Positions 1 through 5,671 of a stretch of DNA of 5,986 bases are shown here, in pieces. The number at the start of each line of letters is the position of its first letter. The first letter of the stretch is position 1. The position numbers and the translations under genes are program-made. A model generated the notes under the pieces. That model was not told the DNA's origin and ran no database searches. It worked only from the letters and a program-made list of their open reading frames with translations. This stretch comes from Candidatus Omnitrophota bacterium (GTDB taxonomy: Bacteria > Omnitrophota > Gorgyraeia > Gygaellales > Profunditerraquicolaceae), in NCBI GenBank assembly GCA_030691725.1, contig JAUYDQ010000060.1, forward strand, positions 1 to 5,986. The letters are read 5' to 3'.

Positions 1-134
1 ACTACCGCAATTAATCTGGCATCCGAAAAAGTCTCTTTTAATGCCCGTAGCGCAGGTATATTTAGCAAGAATTCGCCAAATCTGTCATTGCGTACCACAA
101 GTATATTCTTGATGGTTTTCCTGTCTATTTGCAT
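1..134 (-). CDS. GT9 (heptosyltransferase-like) glycosyltransferase, N-terminal fragment
   Basis: Only the first 44 codons are present; the gene runs off the left edge of the window. The start ATG is at 134-132. After a short polar leader comes a beta-strand and the phrase ILVVRNDRFGEFLLNIPALR (residues 11-30), followed by a predicted helix (ALKETF) and a second strand beginning at about residue 40. This is the N-terminal Rossmann signature of GT9 enzymes (ADP-heptose:LPS heptosyltransferases such as WaaC and WaaF), usually written as R-x-D-x-x-G-D-x-x-x-x-x-P. Family members are cytosolic and add core sugars to lipid A-linked acceptors. Glu21 sits where the family usually has Asp. The frame stays open upstream of the ATG into the preceding gene, but 134 gives the usual distance to the motif. 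No Shine-Dalgarno sequence is visible. Donor and acceptor cannot be assigned from this fragment. Confidence 0.82.
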   Translation of the reverse strand, partial: MQIDRKTIKNILVVRNDRFGEFLLNIPALRALKETFSDARLIAV

Positions 135-148
135 GAGCGAATTTATTA

Positions 149-189
149 TGGTATAGGAAAGTATAAAACACTTTCCTATACCACTGAAA
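149..189 (-). repeat. Intergenic palindromic repeat, copy 1
   Basis: A perfect 14-bp inverted repeat (149-162 paired with 170-183, arms tggtataggaaagt and actttcctatacca) surrounds a 7-nt loop. Read on the minus strand from 189 to 150, the sequence starts tttcagtgg and matches 4662-4698 on the plus strand, with one substitution and two small gaps totalling 3 nt. It fills most of the 67-nt gap between the ligase-family gene and the GT9 gene. There is no T-run after the stem in the direction of transcription, so it does not look like a classical intrinsic terminator. It could still fold in the mRNA and affect stability or attenuation between the two genes. The repeat itself is directly visible; any role is inference. 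Confidence 0.85.
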
Positions 190-201
190 ATCGTATTGAA
201 G

Positions 202-1425
202 TTATCGCGAAGCGATTTTCTTGAGCGCTAATGCCAACCCCATTATATACCAAAATATTATGGCTACACGGGAGTAATAAAGGCTACTTTCCGTAAGGCC
301 GTTCACCAAAAAGGCAATCAAACAAGCTGATAAAGAAAGCGATACTATCTTCATATAATCATCTTCCAGCTTTCTATAAATATCCTTGCATTCCATAAAT
401 AATTTATAAAGCAACCATATGAAGAACCCTAAGCCTATCAACCCAATCTCTGCTGCCATATGCAGAAAATTATTGTGCGCATACATATAATCTTTGGTAA
501 CGATGTTACGGTATTCTATGGGTTCTCTGTATTTCTTGTAGTTTTTCATATAAGTATTTGCGCCCAGGCCTATAAACGGATGGTCTTTTATCATATTAAG
601 AGAATTACGGTAAACTGCTATCCTATCATCGTTACATATAAACCTGAAAGGGTTATATTCAACTTCTCTTGCCCAATTTTTAACAGATTTTGGCAGGATG
701 AAAGGCGATATTAATGTAAATATAATCAAAAGAGCGATTGTTGCTTTATCTTTTTTGGCGATGCCTAAGAAAAATAAAACTATATAAATAGCAAGTAATG
801 TCGGCCTGGAATAAGTAAGTAGTATACCCGCAAGGACTATAAGACTCAAACCCCACATTAGTGCCTTCTTTTGCTTTTTAAAATAATAAAGGGTCAGTCC
901 GAATATAAGGGGTGCTATCGCGCTTAAATAAATCCCTAACGTATTTGCGTCTTTAAATGCGGCTGTTGCGCGTACCAAACCTATATTGACAACCGGTGCA
1001 TAACCGCGGATAAAATCCTCACCCACAAATACCTGCCATACTTCATCAAAAGACGCCAGAATTAAACCAGCGGCAACCGAGAAGACAATCCTCCCTATCT
1101 GCCTCTTGTCCTTAACTTCTTCAACCATAACGAAAAATATAAAGGCATATAGGATTAGCCTAAATACGCCTCCTTTAAGACTATCGCTATAGTTTATAGT
1201 GTTAAGGACTGACAAACAAGTTATGAGAAATAGGAGTAATAATGGAATATTTATTGCTGTCTTTGTAAATATCGGCTCTTTTTTTAGTACTTTCTTGGTC
1301 AAAAAGCTAATTATTAAAAATCCCTCAAATATACTGACTGGTGCAGGAGCGATAGACATAGAAAAAGGTATAAGGATAATCGACCAGTAAATTATATAAT
1401 TTAAGTATTTAATTATTCTTGGCAT
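202..1425 (-). CDS. O-antigen ligase / polymerase family membrane protein (Wzy_C-like)
   Basis: This is a 407-residue polytopic inner-membrane protein with about 12 hydrophobic segments and one long hydrophilic loop (roughly residues 245-318). Family landmarks are ATAAFKDANTLGIYLS (153-168, matching the usual G-x-F-x-x-x-N-x-x-G region), TYSRPTLLA (204-212) with conserved Arg207, RIAVYRNSLNMIKDHPFIGL (268-287) followed by GANTY, and YAHNNFLHMAAEIGLIG (315-331) with the conserved His. These are hallmarks of the O-antigen ligase (WaaL)/polymerase (Wzy) superfamily. Members join or polymerise glycan from polyprenyl-diphosphate carriers on the periplasmic face. The length is normal for the family. 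Sequence alone does not separate ligase, polymerase and protein O-oligosaccharyltransferase, though a GT9 gene next door favours an LPS-like role. The start ATG lies 3 nt after the upstream stop codon and has no clear Shine-Dalgarno sequence, so translation is probably coupled. Confidence 0.85.
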   Translation of the reverse strand: MPRIIKYLNYIIYWSIILIPFSMSIAPAPVSIFEGFLIISFLTKKVLKKEPIFTKTAINIPLLLLFLITCLSVLNTINYSDSLKGGVFRLILYAFIFFVMVEEVKDKRQIGRIVFSVAAGLILASFDEVWQVFVGEDFIRGYAPVVNIGLVRATAAFKDANTLGIYLSAIAPLIFGLTLYYFKKQKKALMWGLSLIVLAGILLTYSRPTLLAIYIVLFFLGIAKKDKATIALLIIFTLISPFILPKSVKNWAREVEYNPFRFICNDDRIAVYRNSLNMIKDHPFIGLGANTYMKNYKKYREPIEYRNIVTKDYMYAHNNFLHMAAEIGLIGLGFFIWLLYKLFMECKDIYRKLEDDYMKIVSLSLSACLIAFLVNGLTESSLYYSRVAIIFWYIMGLALALKKIASR

Positions 1426-1428
1426 CTG

Positions 1429-2106
1429 TTAATCTGTGAAACGATATTTAATTATACTTCTTATTGCCCAAAAGCCGTCTTTACATCTTATTTTTTTGCC
1501 CGCAGAATAACTTCTCGGATGATATGACACAGGCACTTCGAATATACGCAATCCCTTCTTTGCAGCTTTAGCCACAATCTCTGTTTCTATAGTGAAGCTT
1601 TGTTCGTGAAGATTTAGCTTATTGATTGTATCCCGACGAAATAATTTATAACAGGTGAAACAATCATTCAGTCTTACATTGAATAAAAGATTTAATAATC
1701 TCGTCAAAAGCCTATTGCCAAATCTGTGTATAAATAAACCATGGTAACCTTTCTTAAATCTGGCTCCTAATACGATATCTGCATTATCCTGTTTTATCGC
1801 TTCCATTAATTTTAAATAATCAGCCGGATCGTATTCTAAATCTGCATCTTGAATTATTATGAACTCCCCCTGTGCATGAGATAAACCTGTTAAGAATGCC
1901 GCCCCTTTACCTCTGTTACTGCTATGATGTATGATTTTTAAATTATTATATTTAATATCTCTTAAAATCTTTTCTGTTCCGTCGCAAGAACCATCATCTA
2001 CTACAATTATCTCTTTATCGATATTTACAGCATTTATCTTTTCTAAAATCTGCCTTATGGTTTTAGCTTCATTATAAACAGGCATAATTACTGAAAGTAA
2101 TGGCAT
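1429..2106 (-). CDS. GT2 glycosyltransferase, DPM1-like (polyprenyl-phosphate sugar synthase type)
   Basis: This 225-residue GT-A enzyme lacks the C-terminal membrane anchor of longer relatives. The fold begins at once with SVIMPVYNEAKTI (5-17). It continues with VVDDGSCDGT (35-44, nucleotide binding), NRGKGAA (64-70) and the metal-binding DAD at 87-89 within IIIQDADLEYDP. LGARF (113-117) follows, then a DCFTCYKLFRR block (148-158) and a C-terminal RSYSAGKKIRCKDG (198-211), which is typical of the dolichol-/undecaprenyl-phosphate sugar synthase group. Such enzymes move a hexose from a nucleotide sugar to a polyprenyl phosphate on the cytosolic face, supplying GT-C transferases. Here the likely partner is the GT-C gene two positions upstream. 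The ATG is separated from the previous stop by a single nucleotide. The tight fit of the N-terminal strand fixes the start. The sugar is unknown. Confidence 0.88.
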   Translation of the reverse strand: MPLLSVIMPVYNEAKTIRQILEKINAVNIDKEIIVVDDGSCDGTEKILRDIKYNNLKIIHHSSNRGKGAAFLTGLSHAQGEFIIIQDADLEYDPADYLKLMEAIKQDNADIVLGARFKKGYHGLFIHRFGNRLLTRLLNLLFNVRLNDCFTCYKLFRRDTINKLNLHEQSFTIETEIVAKAAKKGLRIFEVPVSYHPRSYSAGKKIRCKDGFWAIRSIIKYRFTD

Positions 2107-2107
2107 G

Positions 2108-2806
2108 TTATTTTATTAATCTCTTAAAAATTGCCCAGAGATACAACTTAAGATAATTGGGAAATAATTTAAACATTTTAAAACTAGACTTTCCTTTGGT
2201 TCTTTCCTTCCAAACCGTGGGCACCTCGGCTATTTTAAAACCCAAATAATATGCTTTAAGCGGTATCTCCATGGATATCTCAAATCCTCGGGATTTAATA
2301 TCTATACTATCTATGACATTTTTTCGGTACATCTTAAAAGCATTAGCAATGTCCTGTGTGGGTATCCCCAATAAATAATATAGCGATTTTCCTACAAGAC
2401 GTGAAAAAAATCCTTTTATCTTCGAACCTCCTAGACGAGCTCCGTCCTTGATATACCTTGCACCACAGACAATATCGTAACCTTCGTTTATTTTTTTAAA
2501 CATCTCTTTAATTGTATGCAAATCATCGCAAAGGTCTGCCATGACTGGAACAATTACGTCTGCTTTATTATGAGCAAAGCCCGTTTTGATAGCATTTGTA
2601 AATCCTCTCTCATTTAGGTTCTCAACCAACCTAATATTAGAATATTGGCGAGATACTCTCTGTACCAAGTCTGCTGTAGTATCTGTGGAATGGTCATTAA
2701 CCACTATTAATTCATGCGGTATGTCTAAAAAGGTCTCTATTTTATTTATCACATCCACTATATTATCTTGTTCGTTGTGCGCGGGAATAATAATAGCCAG
2801 TCTCAT
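2108..2806 (-). CDS. GT2 glycosyltransferase, DPM1-like, with MAD in place of DxD
   Basis: This is a 232-residue GT-A glycosyltransferase paralogous to the gene downstream. Visible elements are LAIIIPAHNEQDNI (3-16), VVNDHSTDTT (35-44), NERGFTNAIKTG (65-76), VPVMADLCDD (86-95), CGARYIKDG (114-122), GSKIKGFFSRL (127-137), QDIANAFKMYRK (151-162) and WKERTKGKSSFKM (199-211). The order and the Arg/Lys-rich C-terminal motif match polyprenyl-phosphate mannosyl-/glucosyltransferase-like enzymes. The usual DAD metal motif reads MAD (89-91), followed by Asp94 and Asp95. A similar M-A-D-x-S/C-D-D form seems to occur in a GT2 subgroup, so this is more likely a subfamily trait than decay. The last stretch (about 212-230) is amphipathic or hydrophobic and may lie on the membrane. 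The start codon overlaps the upstream stop as ATGA, so translational coupling is likely. Donor sugar unknown. Confidence 0.87.
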   Translation of the reverse strand: MRLAIIIPAHNEQDNIVDVINKIETFLDIPHELIVVNDHSTDTTADLVQRVSRQYSNIRLVENLNERGFTNAIKTGFAHNKADVIVPVMADLCDDLHTIKEMFKKINEGYDIVCGARYIKDGARLGGSKIKGFFSRLVGKSLYYLLGIPTQDIANAFKMYRKNVIDSIDIKSRGFEISMEIPLKAYYLGFKIAEVPTVWKERTKGKSSFKMFKLFPNYLKLYLWAIFKRLIK

Positions 2807-4953
2807 CTGATTATTTTATATATGTGGATAGTTTCGTTTGCAAAGACAGGGCTAAATTTAACGGGATTGGCTCCTGCCCAGGCATCTTCCAGGGGAAATT
2901 CAATCTCTTTTGTCTGATGGAGAGAATATATAAATAAATAATCGGTATTCCTGCGGTTAAGATTATCTAACCAGACAGAATAATCCGCATCCGCGCGATA
3001 ATTTCCTTCTTCCTCTAAATTTCTATGCATACTTAAAAAATCGTAACCCCAGTGATAATGGCTTTTAGGAAAATAATGAATTTGGGCCGGCTCTGTTTTA
3101 TTGACGGAAACATAATAAACATTATTTTTAAAATTGCTTCCGTATAAAGGAAACGGCACAGGCCTGCCTATATAAGCAATGTTATTTCCCTGCGTGTTTC
3201 TATTCAACCAATCCCAGGCACGCGTAGCATCTGGCCAAAAACCCGAATATTTTACCATACTTGTATATCGGGAGTATTCATTATTTACATAATCTTTCTC
3301 TAATAACGCTAAAACAGAAACAATAAAAACCAAAGGCAAATAAATAAATAAACGTTTTTTTATGAGCCATTTTTGCTCAATGTATTTTATGATGGGCGGC
3401 AATAAAAAAAATAGCAAAAATGTTAGTATAACCGAACTGACCAGCTCTTGGCGCTTGGCCAATTCCGGCATCGAAGCCAATACGCATATAGCCACTAATA
3501 TATTTGTAAGGCGCCGCGGTATGCCTAAAATCCCCATGGTATAAAAACCAGTAATCATACCTATGGCTAAAAGAGGATACAGGTACCTTGTATTTGCTAA
3601 AGGAATGATGTATCGGTAAACAAGATAAATCAAAACTGGTAATATCAAAAAATATGTTGAAATAAAACCGGGCATTTTTCTTCTCTTTATCAAAGTAACC
3701 GGCAATGCTAAGAATATAGATGGTAATACAAATAGTATAGTTTGAACGCCTAAGCCTTCATGAAATAATAACTTAGCTAAACTATAATCCTCACGTTTAA
3801 AGTGTGCCCTGTAAGTATCGATATCAATAACGCCCTTAAAAATGGAATGGCCGAATATTTTAAAATCCAGAGGATAGAAGGGGTTTCTTGTTTCTATAAA
3901 ATTCCTTGGGTAAGAGAAACTCCCTAAGGCAATTATAATCAGTATGGAAATTATGAATAAAGAATATTTGTTGCTGTGCTTAAAAAACAATAAAACAAAG
4001 GGTAAAAATAATAACATGCTATAAGGCAAAGCAACCGTCTTTAAGCCTAAGAATAATCCCAGGCTCATACTATAAAGTAAAATATTATTACCGGAGAATT
4101 CCTGATATAAAGAAATTAGATAATTTAGGCATACCAAAAATAGAGATGCCACCATCACATCCACATAAGCGATCTGTGATTGTTTGAAAAAATTAGGGAT
4201 GAGCAAAAAAAGAATTGCTGTATACAAAGAAAAATCTTTATTGAGGCCGATCTTTTTAGATATGCTATAGGTAGATAGGAATGCCAAAACAAAAAATGGT
4301 ATCTGGCCCAGGTCTGCTAAAAATACGTTCTTAAAGGGCAAAATAAGCCATAAGAAAAATAAACTCCCATTAATAGGATAATAGGTGGGAGAGAAATCAT
4401 CGGATATAGTGATAGGATTGCCTAAATTTCCGTGTTTTAACCATTCAACTGGGAAAGTAAAATGATAATTAAGATTATCCCAGCCAAACGGCGGGTTAAC
4501 CAGGTTTATAATAATTTTGACTGATGCAAATGCTAAAATTATAGCTGCGGCAAATAGTATAATCTTATTACCAAGAAGCTGTGACAGTTGTTCTTTTCTA
4601 ATCTTACAAGAAACTTCGTTCGCCAACGAAGTTGGCGAACTCAGGACTCTTCCCTGCGAAGTTTCAGTGGTTAGGAAAGTTTTATACTTTCCTACACCAA
4701 AACAAAAGGAGGATTCTTTATTTCTGGTTAAAGCCCAGATAACCAAAAATATTATAAGATTAAGCAAGATGGCATTCTGTATAAAAAGCCTACCCATTAT
4801 TCCCAAGAAAAACTCTGTCATTACGATCTGGGCAAAATAAAGAATAAATAATGATAGCAACGAATCAATAAAATTTTGGAATCTCAAAATTCTATAATTC
4901 AACAAAAACGCGCACACCCCAACAATAAGATTCAAAAATATTAGGGTAATCAT
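2803..4953 (-). CDS. GT-C membrane glycosyltransferase (GT39/ArnT-like) with C-terminal soluble domain
   Basis: This 716-residue protein has about 15 or more hydrophobic segments up to residue 550 and a soluble C-terminal domain of about 165 residues (551-716). The key landmark is the first large extracytoplasmic loop, NPPFGWDNLNYHF (153-165), with Asp159 at the conserved acidic position of GT-C enzymes. It is followed by YYPINGSLFFLW (191-202), QIAYVDVMVASL (260-271) and RNPFYPLDF (356-364), all familiar from PMT_2/ArnT-like transferases. Such enzymes take a sugar from a polyprenyl phosphate and act on the periplasmic side, which fits the two GT2 genes immediately downstream. The acceptor is unknown. 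Residues 86-115 are encoded by a palindromic repeat (4610-4698) and lie in the predicted cytosolic linker between hydrophobic segments 3 (58-76) and 4 (130-150). The start is 1 nt after the methyltransferase stop, and the end overlaps the next gene by 4 nt (ATGA). Confidence 0.8.
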   Translation of the reverse strand: MITLIFLNLIVGVCAFLLNYRILRFQNFIDSLLSLFILYFAQIVMTEFFLGIMGRLFIQNAILLNLIIFLVIWALTRNKESSFCFGVGKYKTFLTTETSQGRVLSSPTSLANEVSCKIRKEQLSQLLGNKIILFAAAIILAFASVKIIINLVNPPFGWDNLNYHFTFPVEWLKHGNLGNPITISDDFSPTYYPINGSLFFLWLILPFKNVFLADLGQIPFFVLAFLSTYSISKKIGLNKDFSLYTAILFLLIPNFFKQSQIAYVDVMVASLFLVCLNYLISLYQEFSGNNILLYSMSLGLFLGLKTVALPYSMLLFLPFVLLFFKHSNKYSLFIISILIIIALGSFSYPRNFIETRNPFYPLDFKIFGHSIFKGVIDIDTYRAHFKREDYSLAKLLFHEGLGVQTILFVLPSIFLALPVTLIKRRKMPGFISTYFLILPVLIYLVYRYIIPLANTRYLYPLLAIGMITGFYTMGILGIPRRLTNILVAICVLASMPELAKRQELVSSVILTFLLFFLLPPIIKYIEQKWLIKKRLFIYLPLVFIVSVLALLEKDYVNNEYSRYTSMVKYSGFWPDATRAWDWLNRNTQGNNIAYIGRPVPFPLYGSNFKNNVYYVSVNKTEPAQIHYFPKSHYHWGYDFLSMHRNLEEEGNYRADADYSVWLDNLNRRNTDYLFIYSLHQTKEIEFPLEDAWAGANPVKFSPVFANETIHIYKIIR
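4610..4698. repeat. In-frame palindromic element inside the GT-C gene
   Basis: This is an 89-nt block of inverted repeats. An outer 9-bp arm pair, gaaacttcg (4610-4618) with cgaagtttc (4657-4665), encloses a 10-bp hairpin, gttcgccaac (4618-4627) with gttggcgaac (4631-4640), loop gaa. An alternative 9-bp hairpin, 4612-4620 with 4625-4633, competes with that one. A second stem, taggaaagt (4672-4680) with actttccta (4686-4694), follows. By hand count 41 of 89 bases are G or C, visibly richer than the AT-rich flanks. On the minus strand it reads through without a stop as residues 86-115 of the GT-C protein, rich in Ser, Thr and Lys and lacking a hydrophobic segment. Boundaries are estimated from the arms and from similarity to 150-189. 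No transposase is encoded, so it would be non-autonomous if mobile. This is visible structure; mobility is inferred. Confidence 0.8.
4662..4698 (+). repeat. Shared repeat module, copy 2
   Basis: This 37-nt segment starting tttcagtgg aligns with the 40-nt minus-strand segment 189-150. The block ttttatactttcc is identical in both, as are tttcagtgg and taggaaag. Differences are one substitution (tacacc here, tatacc there) and two gaps of 1 and 2 nt. The stem is 9 bp here and 14 bp in copy 1. The orientation relative to the genes is opposite in the two copies. Confidence 0.85.
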
Positions 4954-4954
4954 T

Positions 4955-5671
4955 TTATTTGTTGCATACTGCGATGAAATCTAATGCCGTATCCAGTTTA
5001 TCTTTGACGATAATAAAATCATCGCAATCTATCCGGTCATAAAATCTCTTTACCGGATTTACGAAGGGGGGGAAAAAATTAAATAAACCTATCTTTTTAA
5101 GCCTGCGGTAGAAGTTAAGTTGCTTACCTCTTTTTAAACCAAAGACTTCTACTTTGCTAAAATGCGTTCCGAGCAATGCTTTAAATTCGTTTATAAGGTA
5201 TTCTTTGACGTGAAATCTATTAAGCGGGGTATCGCCGTGTGGAGAGGCATCTAATCTGTTCGGCGTTGAGCATATAAATATACCCTTTTCGGTCAATAAA
5301 TCTTTTATCTGTTCCAAGAAAGCTTTTGTATCTGGGATGTGCTCTATGACTTGAAATGAACATATGGCATCAAACTTATTGCTAAATGAACTTAAATCTT
5401 TTACCTCTATTGCGTAAAAGTCTAAGTTATCTTTTTGGTATTTATTTTTTGCATAACTGATTATTTCTTTATCATAATCTATGCCCACTGTTTTCTTAAC
5501 GAATCCAGCCAGAAAATGACTACCGTAACCCTCCCCGCATCCGATATCCAAGATGTCTTTATTCAATACATAATCTTTAGCAAATCGGTAAGCACAAAAA
5601 TGGCGGGCAATCATCAGGGGAGTCTCTTTCTCTAAAAGAATCCTTTCGCCGGTATTGATTATTTCTGTCAT
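4955..5671 (-). CDS. Class I SAM-dependent methyltransferase
   Basis: This is a 238-residue, soluble, single-domain enzyme. The N-terminal TGER (7-10) with a His/Tyr/Arg-bearing helix (RHFCAYRFAKDYV, 23-35) is common in polysaccharide-cluster methyltransferases. SAM-binding motif I is LDIGCGEGYG (41-50). VGIDYD (62-67) carries the acidic residue expected to bind the SAM ribose. FDAICSFQVIEHIPD (100-114) is motif II with the usual E-H-I/V-x-D, and GIFICSTPN (130-138) is motif III. NRFHVKEYLINEFKALL (151-167) is the region that closes the active site in this family (Methyltransf_11/23 type). All expected motifs are intact. The substrate is not evident; a sugar hydroxyl or carboxyl on a glycan intermediate is plausible from context. 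The start overlaps the upstream stop (ATGA) and the stop is 1 nt from the GT-C start. A run of seven C on the coding strand (5066-5072) lies at codons about 200-203. Confidence 0.88.
   Translation of the reverse strand: MTEIINTGERILLEKETPLMIARHFCAYRFAKDYVLNKDILDIGCGEGYGSHFLAGFVKKTVGIDYDKEIISYAKNKYQKDNLDFYAIEVKDLSSFSNKFDAICSFQVIEHIPDTKAFLEQIKDLLTEKGIFICSTPNRLDASPHGDTPLNRFHVKEYLINEFKALLGTHFSKVEVFGLKRGKQLNFYRRLKKIGLFNFFPPFVNPVKRFYDRIDCDDFIIVKDKLDTALDFIAVCNK

Noticed and set aside
149..183. Possible intrinsic terminator after the ligase-family gene
   Set aside because: The stem is strong but AT-rich, the minus-strand sequence after it (ataataaattcgctc) has no T-run, and the same module occurs inside a gene. 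A dispersed repeat explains it better.
204..216. Small inverted repeat atcgc-gaa-gcgat at the end of the ligase-family gene
   Set aside because: The stem is only 5 bp with a 3-nt loop and no T-run, and it sits within codons and the stop; expected by chance.
460..714. Plus-strand open frame of 84 codons
   Set aside because: It is antisense to the Wzy_C-like region of the ligase-family gene, with no motif and no start signal; a shadow frame.
4610..4698. CRISPR-like or attachment-site reading of the palindromes
   Set aside because: There are no regularly spaced direct repeats with unique spacers, no tRNA and no integrase. The structure is self-complementary and intragenic.
4517..4840. Plus-strand open frame of 107 codons
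   Set aside because: It lies antisense to the GT-C gene, runs through the palindromic element and has no recognisable domain. The minus-strand protein has clear family motifs, so this is a shadow.
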